A stretch of DNA of 64,000 nucleotides from Pseudomonadota bacterium (GCA_016705325.1 JADIYJ010000027.1:558001-622000); one strand, 5' to 3'. Positions 7,038 through 16,767 are shown, counted from the stretch's first letter. Program-made: numbers and translations. Notes: generated by a model from the sequence alone, not told the origin.

Positions 7038-9446
7038 ATGAGCGCCGCGGACGTCTACGACTCCAGTAAAATCAAAGTCTTAAAAGGCCTAGATGCGGTC
7101 CGCAAGCGCCCGGGAATGTACATCGGCGACACCGATGACGGGTCCGGTTTGCACCACATGGTGTTCGAGGTCCTGGACAACTCGATCGACGAGGCGCTCG
7201 CCGGTCACTGCACCAACATCATCGTCACCATCCACGCCGACCAGTCGGTCACGGTGCAGGACGACGGCCGTGGAATTCCTGTGGATATCCATCCGGAGGA
7301 GGGCGTCTCGGCGGCTGAAGTCATCCTCACCGTCCTGCATGCCGGTGGTAAGTTCGACGACTCCTCGTACAAAGTCTCGGGCGGCCTGCACGGCGTCGGC
7401 GTGTCGGTCGTCAATGCCTTGTCGGAGACGCTGAATCTCACGATCTACCGCGACGGCAAGGTCTACACCCAGGAATACCGCCTCGGCGAGCCGGTCTCGC
7501 CACTCACGCCCACGGGCACCAGCGACAAGCGCGGCACCACGATCCGCTTCAAGCCCAGCGACACGATCTTCACCAACATCGAGTTCGAATACGAAATCCT
7601 GCAGAAGCGACTGCGCGAACTCTCGTTCCTGAATTCCGGTGTACGCATCGAACTGGTCGACGAACGCGACGACCGCCGCGAAACCTTCCACTACGACGGC
7701 GGCATCAAGGAGTTCGTCAAGTACCTGAATCGCAGCAAAACTGCAGTTCACGAATCAATCTTCTGGTTTCGCGGTGATCGCGACGGCATCGGCGTGGAAA
7801 TCGCGCTGCAGTGGAACGACTCCTACGCGGAGACGATGTACTGCTTCACCAACAACATCCCGCAGAAAGACGGCGGCACGCACCTGGCCGGGTTCCGCGC
7901 GGCGCTCACGCGCACGCTGAACGACTACATCGAAGGCGAGATGGCGAACAAGAAGGACAAGGTGCCGACCACGGGCGACGACTCGCGCGAAGGTCTCACC
8001 GCCGTCATGTCCGTGAAGCTGAGCGACCCGAAGTTCTCGTCGCAGACCAAGGACAAGCTGGTCTCGTCCGAAGTGAAAAGCGTGGTCGAGGCAATCGCCA
8101 GCGAAAAACTCGGCGAATTCCTGCTCGAGCAGCCGGCGCAGGCGAAAGCCATCGTCAACAAGATCATCGACGCCGCCCGCGCGCGCGAAGCCGCACGCAA
8201 GGCGCGCGAGCTCACCCGCCGCAAGGGCGCGCTCGACATCGCGGGCCTGCCCGGCAAGCTCGCCGACTGCCAGGAAAAAGATCCGGCGAAGTCCGAACTG
8301 TTCATCGTCGAGGGCGATTCCGCAGGCGGCAGCGCCAAGCAGGGACGCGACCGCCGCTCGCAGGCGATCCTGCCGCTGAAAGGCAAGATCCTCAACGTCG
8401 AGCGCGCGCGCTTCGACAAGATGCTGTCGTCGGCGGAAGTGGGTACGCTGATCACCGCGCTCGGCTGCGGTATTGGAAAGGATGAACTGGATTTAGCCAA
8501 ATTACGGTATCATCGTATCATAATAATGACTGATGCGGATGTTGATGGCAGCCATATCCGAACTTTGCTACTAACTTTTTTCTACCGTCAGATCCCGAAC
8601 CTGATCGAACGCGGCCACGTCTATATCGCGCAGCCGCCGCTCTACAAGGTGAAGAAGGGCAAGAGCGAGGCGTACGTGAAGGACGACGTCGAGCTGAACC
8701 AGATCCTGTTGCGCACCGCGCTCGAAGGCGCTTCGCTGGTCGTGCGCGATTCGTCGGTGCCGATGCAGGACGGCGCGCTCGAGACGCTGGCCCGCAAGTA
8801 CATGGATTTCCAGAACGTGGTGCACAAGTCGCCGCGACGCTACGACACGCACGTGCTCGAGCAGATGCTGCACCTGCCGGAGATCGGCATTGCCGATCGC
8901 GAAGACCCGGACAAGCTCACCACCTGGGGCGCGCAGCTCGAGCAGATGCTGAACGACGTGCCGCAGGCCGGACGCCACTACACCGTGACGCTGCAACCGG
9001 GCACGCCGCCGCACCTGGTCGTCACGCGCGTCGAGCACGGCAACGCCGTCGAGAAGCACCTGCACCGCGAGTTCTTCAATTCGAGCGAGTACCGCCGCAT
9101 CACGGATCTCTCGCGCACGCTGGTCGGTCTGTTCGGCGCGGGCGCCATCGTGCGCCGCGGCGACCACGAGCAGACCGTCGACAGCTTCAAGGAAGCCATC
9201 AACTGGCTGCTCGACGAAGCGCGTCGCGGCCAGACGATCCAGCGCTACAAGGGCCTCGGTGAGATGAACCCCGAACAGCTGTGGGACACGACCATCAATC
9301 CCGAAACGCGCCGGCTGGTGCAGGTGCGCATCGAGGACGCGCACGTCGCGAACGAACTGTTCTCGACGCTGATGGGCGATGAGGTTGAGCCCAGAAGGGA
9401 ATTCATCGAGAGGAACGCGCTGCTGGTGTCGAATCTGGACGTTTGA
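7038..9446 (+). CDS. gyrB: DNA gyrase subunit B
   Basis: An 802-residue ATPase subunit of DNA gyrase, which introduces negative supercoils. The N-terminal GHKL ATPase domain starts with GLDAVRKRPGMYIGDT. The TOPRIM domain has EGDSAGGSAKQGRDR (about 422-436) and TDADVDGSHIRTLLL (about 496-510), and the C-terminus has RYKGLGEMNPEQLW. The ATG at 7038 is in the family position. About 110 bp encoding the second TOPRIM motif (8471-8580) has only about 37% G+C by hand count and uses codons such as tta, cta and ata that are rare around it. Confidence 0.98.
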   Translation: MSAADVYDSSKIKVLKGLDAVRKRPGMYIGDTDDGSGLHHMVFEVLDNSIDEALAGHCTNIIVTIHADQSVTVQDDGRGIPVDIHPEEGVSAAEVILTVLHAGGKFDDSSYKVSGGLHGVGVSVVNALSETLNLTIYRDGKVYTQEYRLGEPVSPLTPTGTSDKRGTTIRFKPSDTIFTNIEFEYEILQKRLRELSFLNSGVRIELVDERDDRRETFHYDGGIKEFVKYLNRSKTAVHESIFWFRGDRDGIGVEIALQWNDSYAETMYCFTNNIPQKDGGTHLAGFRAALTRTLNDYIEGEMANKKDKVPTTGDDSREGLTAVMSVKLSDPKFSSQTKDKLVSSEVKSVVEAIASEKLGEFLLEQPAQAKAIVNKIIDAARAREAARKARELTRRKGALDIAGLPGKLADCQEKDPAKSELFIVEGDSAGGSAKQGRDRRSQAILPLKGKILNVERARFDKMLSSAEVGTLITALGCGIGKDELDLAKLRYHRIIIMTDADVDGSHIRTLLLTFFYRQIPNLIERGHVYIAQPPLYKVKKGKSEAYVKDDVELNQILLRTALEGASLVVRDSSVPMQDGALETLARKYMDFQNVVHKSPRRYDTHVLEQMLHLPEIGIADREDPDKLTTWGAQLEQMLNDVPQAGRHYTVTLQPGTPPHLVVTRVEHGNAVEKHLHREFFNSSEYRRITDLSRTLVGLFGAGAIVRRGDHEQTVDSFKEAINWLLDEARRGQTIQRYKGLGEMNPEQLWDTTINPETRRLVQVRIEDAHVANELFSTLMGDEVEPRREFIERNALLVSNLDV

Positions 9447-9465
9447 ACCTGCATCACTTGCAGGT
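9447..9465 (+). terminator. Hairpin directly after gyrB
   Basis: A 7-nt perfect stem (acctgca/tgcaggt) with a 5-nt loop begins at the base after the gyrB stop codon. No T-run follows, so factor-independent termination is doubtful. Confidence 0.35.
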
Positions 9466-9641
9466 ACGTGCATGGTGCAAACCGGCATCGAAGCTTGACC
9501 CGATATCCAAGCGAACCGGCGTCGAAGTCGGACCAGGGATGACTTGCGAGATTATGTTGCTGGTCAAGGCTGGACGCCGGTTGACATGCTGTTCCGCGCC
9601 TCATCGCGCTAGACTTTGAGAGTCAGAACTCCTGGGACCTT

Positions 9642-11342
9642 GTGGACAACGTTAGAGGACACCTGCAGTGCCTCCTCGCGAGCGATGCGTTCCGGCGGGC
9701 ACCGCACGCGTCCACGCTCCTGAGTTACCTCGTGGAGAGCGCTCTGGCGGAGTCGGTCCCCAAGGAGTACGTGATCGCCACAGAGGCCCTCGGCCGATCC
9801 ACCGACTTCGATCCAAGGACGGACCCAGTGGTGCGCGTGGAGATCCGGCGTCTGCGGCAAAAGCTGCTCGAGTACTACGCGGAAGACGGACGCGACAGTG
9901 ACCTCGTCTTTGAGTTGCCCAAAGGCCGGTATGGACTGACGTGGCGGCACCGGCAGCGATCTGAACAGCCGCTCTCGATCGCTGTGCTGCCGCTCGAGAA
10001 CCTCACCGGAGACGCGTCCAAGGAGTATTTCGTCGACGGCCTCACCGAGGAGCTGACCAGCGAGCTGGCCCGCGCCGCGGACCTGCGCGTCGTCGCGCGT
10101 ACCTCGGCCTTCGTGTTCAAGAACCGCCCGGCCGACGCAAGGGAGATCGGCCGGCGCCTCAACGTCTCGAACCTCGTTGAGGGCAGCGTGCGCTGGAGCA
10201 ACGGGCGCGTCCGCGCGACGGTGCAGCTCGTCGAGGCCGACAGCGGCTTCCACCGCTGGGCCGAGACCCACGAGGTCGACGAGCGCGACATCCTCTCCTG
10301 CCAGCAGGAACTGGCTGTGCGGATACGCGAGGCGCTGCTGCTCGGGATCAGGCAGAGTGAAACGAAACTCGTCGAGGCCGGCCCGCCGGACGCGGACGCC
10401 TACGCGATGCTGCTGCGTGCACGCTACCACTGGCACACGCGCACGCCCGAAGGCATCGCCAAGGCGCTGCGGCTCCTCGAGGAACTCACCACGCGTTTCC
10501 CCGACTACGCGGCCCCGTGGGCGGCGCGTGCCGAGTGCTACTGCGTGCTGGGTCTCGACGCTCCCGTCCGAGTGGTGGAACTGGGAGCCCTCGCGCTCGA
10601 GTGCGCCGAGCGCGCTCTGGTATTGGCCCCTCACCTCGCCGAAGCGCACGCGGCGCAGGGTTGGGCCATCGGGCAGTACCGCTTCGACCACGCTGGCAGT
10701 GAGCGGCACCTGAAAACTGCGATCGAGTTGAAGCCCAGCTACGTGATGGCGCGCTACGTCTGGGGCATGGCCGCCTGCGCCCTGCGGCGCTTCGACGAGG
10801 CGCTGCGCTACGTCGAAAGCGCCGTCGAACTCGATCCGCTGTCGATGGTGGCGCACCGTGGTGTCGCGTATGTCTGGTTCGCACGCGGGGACCTCGAGCG
10901 GGCCCGTGAGCACGTGCTGCAGGCGCTGGACCTGTCGCCGCGCGCGCCTTTCGCCACGTACCTGCACGGACTCATCGAAGCCGAGGCGGGCAACACCGAT
11001 CTCGGCGTGACGTTGCTGCAGAGGGCCATCGCGCAGGCTGGCGGCACATGGTCGTTCGTCGAAGGATTCATCGCTTATTACCAGGCGCGAGCCGGCCAGC
11101 CCGAGGTGGCGGAGGCCAGCGAGCGGCGGCTCGGCGAGATCGACCCCCCGAACCACATGGCGTTGGCGCTTGCTGCGCTGGGGCGCCACGACATCCCGGA
11201 AGCCATCCATCAGCTCGAGCTCGCTGCCGGCGCCCGCGATCCGTTCCTCGTCCATATCGCCGACCATCCACCTTTAACGCAGTTGCTTGCCGAACCGCGC
11301 GCGACGTCGCTCTACCGTCGGTTGAACCTGCCGGTCGGTTGA
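9642..11342 (+). CDS. TolB-like/TPR regulatory protein with N-terminal winged-helix-like region
   Basis: A 566-residue soluble protein from a GTG at 9642. Residues about 5-105 carry a recurrent N-terminal region (LLASDAFRRAPHASTLLSYL, ATEALGR, FDPRTDPVVRVEIRRLRQKL, ELPKGRYGL) seen in front of sensory or regulatory proteins in soil bacteria. Residues about 110-235 form a TolB/FlgO-like domain (SIAVLPLENLTGD, DGLTEELTSELARA). The remainder is tetratricopeptide repeats. A role in transcriptional or enzyme regulation is likely, but the target is unknown. It stands alone between gyrB and a convergent secreted protein. Confidence 0.75.
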   Translation: MDNVRGHLQCLLASDAFRRAPHASTLLSYLVESALAESVPKEYVIATEALGRSTDFDPRTDPVVRVEIRRLRQKLLEYYAEDGRDSDLVFELPKGRYGLTWRHRQRSEQPLSIAVLPLENLTGDASKEYFVDGLTEELTSELARAADLRVVARTSAFVFKNRPADAREIGRRLNVSNLVEGSVRWSNGRVRATVQLVEADSGFHRWAETHEVDERDILSCQQELAVRIREALLLGIRQSETKLVEAGPPDADAYAMLLRARYHWHTRTPEGIAKALRLLEELTTRFPDYAAPWAARAECYCVLGLDAPVRVVELGALALECAERALVLAPHLAEAHAAQGWAIGQYRFDHAGSERHLKTAIELKPSYVMARYVWGMAACALRRFDEALRYVESAVELDPLSMVAHRGVAYVWFARGDLERAREHVLQALDLSPRAPFATYLHGLIEAEAGNTDLGVTLLQRAIAQAGGTWSFVEGFIAYYQARAGQPEVAEASERRLGEIDPPNHMALALAALGRHDIPEAIHQLELAAGARDPFLVHIADHPPLTQLLAEPRATSLYRRLNLPVG

Positions 11343-11455
11343 AGGTCGCGTCACCCAGTTAACCGCCAACACCGGCGTTGAGCGTGACATCGCCCACCGT
11401 GCCATTGGGCGACGAATCGCAAGCTGCTTGGCAAGTGATGTTTCCGAACCCATCT

Positions 11456-14400
11456 CTACATCCGGTGCAAGGTCTGCCAGGCGTTCTGGGTTGACTTCGC
11501 ACTCACGCAGTAATCGCCCTTGAACTTGCCCGCTTTCAGGGGCAGCTCGGCGACTGTGACGAAGTACTTTCCGGACCAGGGCAGGGTCGCCGTGATCGTG
11601 TTCGGAAGGTTCGTCGCGTCGAGCCTGAGCAGGCCGAGGCCAGAAAGGGTCAGTGCCGCCTTGCCGGGCGTGAAGGTCCCCGCAGGATTCGGCGCGAGCG
11701 CAACGGTCACCTTCTCGCCTTTGACGCCGTTGAACTCGAAGAAGTGGATATCGAGGAACCAGTGGTTTCCCAGCATCGAGCAGATCACAGTCTGATTGGT
11801 CTGTGTGACCTGTTTGACGGTCGCGACGGCCCAGGTGGAGAAGTGGCCGATGACGTTGCTGAAACGGACGCGAGCCGGCGTGCCCGTGGTCGGCTGCCCG
11901 TTCGCGTCGAAGGTCTCGACTCGCACGCAGCCGCCGGCGGTCGGGGTGCCCGTGCCCACGCAGATCGGGAACGCCTGGAAGACGCTGCCGGGCGCGTCGC
12001 CCTTGGTCACCAGCGTCGCCGTACCCGCGGCGAGGGCGCCGAGGAGGGCCGTCCGGGTGGCCGCGTCGAGCTGGGCGACGGTGATGTCGAAGGAGAGCGT
12101 CGCGTCGCGATTCAGCGTCGGGACCGCGAAGGTGAACTGGTACGCCGCGATCGGATCGATCGTCGCGTGGGAGCCGCTGGCATTGAGGCCGCTCTCGGGC
12201 ACCAGCGCCACCGGGTCGACGCGGGTGACCGAGAAGCTCACGGGCGTCGTGAAGCTCGCCGCCTGGACCTGGAGGTGCATGACGGCTTCGGCGCGGGTCG
12301 CGGTGAGGTCGAGGGAGCCGCCGGGTGTGGTGCCGCTCATGTCGGTGTAGCCGGTTGCGTCGAGCGTGAAGTTCCCGGTGACGGTCGCGTCGTCGCCCAC
12401 GTCAATCGTGCCCGCGCCCGTTGTCTCGATGGTGAGGTTGCCGCCGACGTCGGTGAGCGAGGATACGTCGACCGCAGCGTCGCCATTGTCGACAATGGTG
12501 AGGTTTCCGCTCACGGTGGTGAGGTCGCTCACGTCGATCGTTGTCGCGGCGGTGTTGTTGCTGATGTCGAGCGAGCCGCCGTTGGTGGTGAGTGCGCTCA
12601 CGTCGACCACTGTCGCCGACGTGTTGCCGCTGATGTCGAGCGAGCCGCTGTTGCTGGTGAGTGCGCTCACGTCGACCACTGTCGCCGAGGTGTTGTCGCT
12701 GATGTCGAGCGAGCCGCCGTTGGTGGCGAGTGCGCTCACGTCAACCACTGTCGCCGATGTGTTGCCGCTGATGTCGAGCGAGCCGCTGTTGCTGGTGAGT
12801 GCGCTCACGTCGACCACTGTCGCCGAGGTGTTGTCGCTGATGTCGAGCGAGCCGCCGTTGGTGGCGAGTGCGCTCACGTCAACCACTGTCGCCGATGTGT
12901 TGTCGCTGATGTCGAGCGAGCCACCGTTGCTGGTGAGTGCGCTCACGTCGATGACCGTCGCGGCAGTACCGACAATAGTGAGATCGCCACCGATGTGGGT
13001 CACGCCCGAGATCAGGATCGCGTTCAGCGCCGGGTTGCCTGAGATGGTCAGCGAGCCGTCGACCGTCGCGAGGCTGCTCAAATCAACGCTCTGCATCACG
13101 AGGTTGCCGGCGATCGTGATGCTGCCGCCGGCGCTCTGGAGGGCGTTGAGGTCGATGACCAGAAGCTGATCGTTGCCGGTGATGGTGACGTTGAGCCCGA
13201 CGCTGGTCGCGTTCGGGATCAGCAGATACTCACGGCCGTCGACGTTGACCATGAGGATGCTGCCGACCACGGCGTTCACGCTGTCGAGGAGCAGCTGCGC
13301 GGTGGCAGCGTCGATGACCAGGTCGTCCGGCAGCGGCGGCGGCACGACTGCGCGAATGCGGTTGTTGTCGGAATCCGCGATCAGGATATCCGCGCCTCTG
13401 CTGGCAACACCGCCGATGTCTCGGAAGGTGGCGTCCTGAGAGGGGCCGCCATCACCGGAGAAGTCCGTGACGCCGGTCCCCGCGAACACCGAGAGGATGC
13501 CGGTGCCGAGGTCGACCTTGAAGACCTGGTTGTAGTTCGAGATGTAGAGATGGTTGGTGGCGTCGAGGGCGAGGTCCTGGGGAGTGCCGATATCCATGCT
13601 GGTCGCCGCGCCGGAGCCCGGTGTCGTGGGGCCGCCGCCGGCTACCGTGGTGATGATGTGGGTGATGGCGTCGACGCGACGGATGCTGCGCGAGCCGCTG
13701 TCGAGCACGTAGAGATTGCCGGCCGCATCGAGGGCCACACGGCGCGGCACCGAGAAGCGTGCAGCCAGGGCGTTGCCGCCATCTCCGCCGGGTGTGCATG
13801 CACCCGGAACACCCGGAACCTCCCAATTACCCGCGACCGTGGTGATGATATTGGTCGCAATGTCGACCCGGCGAACCAGGCAATTGAGCACGTCGCCGAT
13901 ATACACGTTGCCGGCAGCGTCGGTCGCGACACCCTCGGGCAGCTGCATCGACGCGGTCCCGGCGGGGCCACCGTCACCGGCATAGCCAAAACCGACTAAG
14001 CCCGCGCCCGCGAAGTTGGTGATCACACCGGTGCCGAGATCGATCTGGCGAATCCGGTTATTGTCGATGTCGGCAATATAGAGGGCGTCACCGGCGGGGC
14101 TGAGCGCGAGGCTCAAGAGCCCCGACAGCTGAGCGGCGGTGGCCTGACCGCCATCACCGGTGTCACCCCACGTGCCCGTGCCGGCGACCGTTGTGATGAT
14201 GCCGGCCGTACTGATGCGGCGCACCCGATAATTGTCGGTGTCCGCGATGTACACGGTGCCGTCGGCGGCGACCGCCATGCCGTGCGGGGAGCGCAGCCGC
14301 GCTGCGATCGCGAGGCCGCCATCGCCCGAGTAGCCTTGCGTGCCGGTACCGGCGACGGTCGTCACGTCGGCCGCGAACGCGGACATGCCGCCGACGAAGG

Positions 14401-14464
14401 CGAGGAGAGCGAAGAGAGCGAGTGAAACGGTCTTTGCTGCGCATCGGCTCATTTTCAGATTCAT
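11456..14464 (-). CDS. Secreted NHL-repeat protein with leucine-rich-like solenoid
   Basis: A 1002-residue exported protein. The ATG at 14464 is preceded by a ggggagag ribosome site and followed by a signal peptide (LALFALLAFVGG...AFAA). Residues about 28-370 hold several NHL-type blades, each with TTVAGTG, GDGG and a YIADTDNYRVRRI-like motif, predicting a beta-propeller. Residues about 430-690 hold short repeats of the LDISDNTSATVVDVSAL type, resembling leucine-rich or receptor-L solenoids; at DNA level this is a tandem array. A beta-sandwich-like C-terminal part contains one Cys pair (CSMLGN ... DYCVSAK). The function is unknown; surface binding is a guess. Confidence 0.8.
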   Translation of the reverse strand: MNLKMSRCAAKTVSLALFALLAFVGGMSAFAADVTTVAGTGTQGYSGDGGLAIAARLRSPHGMAVAADGTVYIADTDNYRVRRISTAGIITTVAGTGTWGDTGDGGQATAAQLSGLLSLALSPAGDALYIADIDNNRIRQIDLGTGVITNFAGAGLVGFGYAGDGGPAGTASMQLPEGVATDAAGNVYIGDVLNCLVRRVDIATNIITTVAGNWEVPGVPGACTPGGDGGNALAARFSVPRRVALDAAGNLYVLDSGSRSIRRVDAITHIITTVAGGGPTTPGSGAATSMDIGTPQDLALDATNHLYISNYNQVFKVDLGTGILSVFAGTGVTDFSGDGGPSQDATFRDIGGVASRGADILIADSDNNRIRAVVPPPLPDDLVIDAATAQLLLDSVNAVVGSILMVNVDGREYLLIPNATSVGLNVTITGNDQLLVIDLNALQSAGGSITIAGNLVMQSVDLSSLATVDGSLTISGNPALNAILISGVTHIGGDLTIVGTAATVIDVSALTSNGGSLDISDNTSATVVDVSALATNGGSLDISDNTSATVVDVSALTSNSGSLDISGNTSATVVDVSALATNGGSLDISDNTSATVVDVSALTSNSGSLDISGNTSATVVDVSALTTNGGSLDISNNTAATTIDVSDLTTVSGNLTIVDNGDAAVDVSSLTDVGGNLTIETTGAGTIDVGDDATVTGNFTLDATGYTDMSGTTPGGSLDLTATRAEAVMHLQVQAASFTTPVSFSVTRVDPVALVPESGLNASGSHATIDPIAAYQFTFAVPTLNRDATLSFDITVAQLDAATRTALLGALAAGTATLVTKGDAPGSVFQAFPICVGTGTPTAGGCVRVETFDANGQPTTGTPARVRFSNVIGHFSTWAVATVKQVTQTNQTVICSMLGNHWFLDIHFFEFNGVKGEKVTVALAPNPAGTFTPGKAALTLSGLGLLRLDATNLPNTITATLPWSGKYFVTVAELPLKAGKFKGDYCVSAKSTQNAWQTLHRM
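12530..12960 (-). repeat. 69-bp coding tandem repeat with 138-bp higher-order unit
   Basis: About six consecutive 69-bp units (23 codons each) inside the NHL/solenoid gene. Two variants alternate, one encoding ATNGGSLDISD and one encoding TSNSGSLDISG, so the array is in effect a near-identical 138-bp dimer copied twice in tandem (compare 12604, 12673, 12739 and 12808 for the recurring position). Outer repeats at both ends have diverged. This looks like recent duplication by slippage or unequal recombination, and length variation between strains is expected. Confidence 0.85.
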
Positions 14465-14916
14465 GGAGCTCTCCCCGATTCTGGTTGCAGATTCGCAGCA
14501 TTCCCGATCTCGGCGTGCGTCCAGATAGTTGTCGCCTGGGTCATGCGGCCGGACTGGCCTCATTAATTCCACTTACGGCGGCGCCGGCCCCGAGTCTTCC
14601 GCGGCTCAGATCATTCTCCTGCGACAAGTCGGGGGGCAGTGTCATACGGTGTCATGCTTGCCGAGACCGACCTCGCGGCTTCCCCGGGTGATCGACAGCG
14701 GGCCGACATCCCTGTCGGGCCATGTGCGGCGGATCAATGGACGATAGTCGTCGTCGGGCGAGACGCGGCGGCGAGAATCGAGCCCAATCATTTGAAAACG
14801 GGGTCGGGGCGGAGCATCAACGGGCGTTGGAGACTGACGAATGCAGGCCAGCGCCACGCTAACTGAGACCGGCGCCTGCGGCCCTCTCGGTGAGTCGACC
14901 CAGAGCCGGCTGAATA
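14465..14916. other. 452-bp gap without a convincing gene
   Basis: The stretch lies upstream of the NHL gene and downstream of the Fic gene, both on the minus strand. It should hold the promoter of the NHL gene. Short open frames exist on both strands, but none has a recognisable motif or a good ribosome site. I see no repeat or RNA signature. Confidence 0.5.
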
Positions 14917-15531
14917 TCAGATGCAGAAGCGCATGAGTCGTTCATAGTCGCCTCGATCGGCCTCTTCTAGCCCGGCGATGTACTCACTTCGCATTTCGCC
15001 GATGGTGGCGAGGTCTGCACTGCCCCAACGAAACCTCTCAACGCGGAACACTTTCTCGAGCAGAAAATCGGCTATTGCACGCGATGTGCGACCGTTACCG
15101 TTGGGAAATGGATGCACCCGCACGATCCTATGGTGCAGCCTTGCCGCAAGTTCTTGCGGCGATACCGGCTCCAGTGCAGTTGTCGCCAGGAAGGTCATGT
15201 CCTCAAACAAGACCCGCATGTCTTGCCGGATGCGCGTATGCGGACTGGCAAACTCATTCTGGAGATCGTGTAGTCGGTATTGCCCAGCCCAGCGCCAGAC
15301 GTTGCCGAACATTCTCTTGTGTAATCTGATCAGGAAGTCGTCAGTAAGGACGCGTTTTAGCGCGACGCCTCTGGCGCTCTGCATCCAGGCTTCATATTCG
15401 GCAATATTGGCTGCTTCGGCTTGATTCAACTGTTCATGCGTTGTGATCCACGAGACCGCGGGTCTCAGGGCCGCGATCTCCTCCGGACGTAAAGGGGTCG
15501 CACCCGGAGCGTGGGTGCCGATCAGAGCCAC
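14917..15531 (-). CDS. Fic-domain protein, mobile mystery protein B type
   Basis: A 204-residue Fic-fold protein, probably an AMP- or NMP-transferase that modifies a cellular target. The Fic motif at residues 140-151 is HPFPNGNGRTSR. The usual acidic residue before GNGR is Asn here, as recalled for the mobile mystery B subgroup, so activity may differ from canonical Fic toxins. The gene overlaps the end of the preceding HTH gene by 10 nt, the standard mobile mystery A/B arrangement, which behaves like a toxin-antitoxin pair. The protein family is recognised; the toxin role is inference. Confidence 0.85.
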   Translation of the reverse strand: MALIGTHAPGATPLRPEEIAALRPAVSWITTHEQLNQAEAANIAEYEAWMQSARGVALKRVLTDDFLIRLHKRMFGNVWRWAGQYRLHDLQNEFASPHTRIRQDMRVLFEDMTFLATTALEPVSPQELAARLHHRIVRVHPFPNGNGRTSRAIADFLLEKVFRVERFRWGSADLATIGEMRSEYIAGLEEADRGDYERLMRFCI

Positions 15532-15986
15532 AGGCTTGAAGGATTCTTTTCAAGTTTCGCGGTAATGATTTCCGCCAGGTCTTCGATCTGCTGCTTGGTT
15601 AACGTCTGGGCTTCCAACCCCATGGTTCCAGCCACTTTGGTGAGTTGATCGCGGGCGGCCTCGCGAGCTCTCTCGTTGATCATCTTGCGCAACGGTGCGC
15701 GCGGAATAATCGCGTAGACGAAGTCAGCGTCGAGTGCCTGGGCTGCCCGTCGCAAGCTGGCTACTGAGATGGACTCATCCACTTCGTTCGCTTCGAGCTT
15801 GTATACGGCACCCCGGGTCATACCCATCCGTCGCGCTAATGCGGCTCCGCTCATTCCTAATGCGTGACGAAGCGCGCTGACCCAACCGGATCCAGGTCGA
15901 GCATGGGCCAGTTGATTTGCGGCTCTTCGCAAAGGCACCAATTGACTGTCAAACTGTGCCAGAGCGGATCGGCTGAATTGGACCAT
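15522..15986 (-). CDS. HTH regulator, mobile mystery protein A type
   Basis: A 154-residue protein with an Xre-like HTH (RHALGMSGAALARRMGMTRGAVYKLE, about residues 40-65) and the segment AQALDADFVYAIIP found in mobile mystery protein A. It is co-transcribed with the downstream Fic gene, which it overlaps, and probably represses their shared promoter; the palindrome at 16009-16029 is a candidate operator. It is likely the antitoxin-like partner. Composition around and upstream is more AT-rich than the core genome, suggesting horizontal acquisition. Confidence 0.85.
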   Translation of the reverse strand: MVQFSRSALAQFDSQLVPLRRAANQLAHARPGSGWVSALRHALGMSGAALARRMGMTRGAVYKLEANEVDESISVASLRRAAQALDADFVYAIIPRAPLRKMINERAREAARDQLTKVAGTMGLEAQTLTKQQIEDLAEIITAKLEKNPSSLWL

Positions 15987-16008
15987 AGTTTATCCCTATG
16001 AAAAACAA

Positions 16009-16029
16009 ATGGTTAGCTATATAAACCAT
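16009..16029 (-). promoter_or_regulatory. Candidate operator/promoter of the mobile mystery A/B pair
   Basis: The inverted repeat atggtt-N9-aaccat lies 23 bp upstream of the HTH gene's start codon in AT-rich DNA, with tatata in the spacer. A related gaccat/agtttat sequence overlaps the start codon. It fits an autorepressed promoter; inference only. Confidence 0.4.
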
Positions 16030-16326
16030 CCCCGCTACTGTCTGCTAGGGGGCCTAAGGGTACTCTTTAGATTCGCAAAAGACTACTCAAAGGTCCTCTT
16101 CTTTGTTAATAAAGAGAACCGATGAGTGCTCGTATTCAACAAAAATGAGGACGTTTTGGTATCCGGATTGATAGGCGGATTGCTGCGGATGTTCGTTTCG
16201 CTCTAATTAGATAGACCCACCCTGAGCAGCCGAAAGGTTCAATTTCGGCTCGGCTCCATGGGATCGCCCCGTCGCTCCGGGACGCCGCCGCCTCCGACGA
16301 CAAGAGGCGCGTTTCTATTTGCAACA

Positions 16327-16767
16327 TCAATCCGAAGTGATGCGCTCCGACCAGTTGTCGCCCAGGTACAGTCGGACCGGCTTTCCTGCTTCTTCCTGGA
16401 ATCAGGCCACTTCTCCCACCGGTGGGTTGTTGCCTGTAGGCGTTTCGATCTGGAAGCGGCCGTTCCCCAGCGGTTCCAGCCGGGCGACGGTATCGATTCC
16501 CGGCGCCGTGGAGCTGAGGGCAACGAGCCTGTCGTTCAGCAGCAGCGGTCCAATCGCAGCGATCAACTGCCGTGCCATCTCTCCAGCGTCGGAATCGCTG
16601 CTGTTGGTCACCGAGAATCGGGGTCTCGGATTGGCTTCCAAAATCAAGGATTTCAGGTGCTTATCGTCCTGCCGGAGACCACCGACTCGCTCCACACACC
16701 GAAGCCCATTGCTGTACCTGGACGAACGGCTTACGATCAAGCGATCGATCGGAGATTCGTATGACAA
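16327..16767 (-). pseudogene. Truncated remnant with internal stop (serine-hydrolase-tail-like)
   Basis: On the minus strand a protein-like frame (ARLEPLGNGRFQIETPT ... PVGEVA) hits a TGA at 16404-16402 and continues in the same frame (FQEEAGKPVRLYLGDNWSERI) to a stop at 16327. The GNGRF ... VGEV ... VRLYLGDN pattern resembles the beta-rich C-terminal tail of serine-hydrolase (beta-lactamase-fold) proteins, but this is weak. The 5' part is missing, replaced by vapBC. The remaining gap 15987-16326 shows only AT-rich DNA and the operator-like palindrome. Confidence 0.35.

Noticed and set aside
11343..11455. Protein-like tail on the minus strand after the NHL gene stop (reads about FGNITCQAACDSSPNG to a stop)
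   Set aside because: Only about 40 codons, out of frame with the NHL gene, and no start; possibly a remnant but not enough to annotate.
12530..12960. Regular repeats that might suggest a CRISPR array
   Set aside because: Units are contiguous, in frame and coding, with no unique spacers between them; they form part of a secreted protein.
14642..14857. 71-codon minus-strand frame upstream of the NHL gene
   Set aside because: No ribosome site, no motif and ordinary shadow-frame composition.
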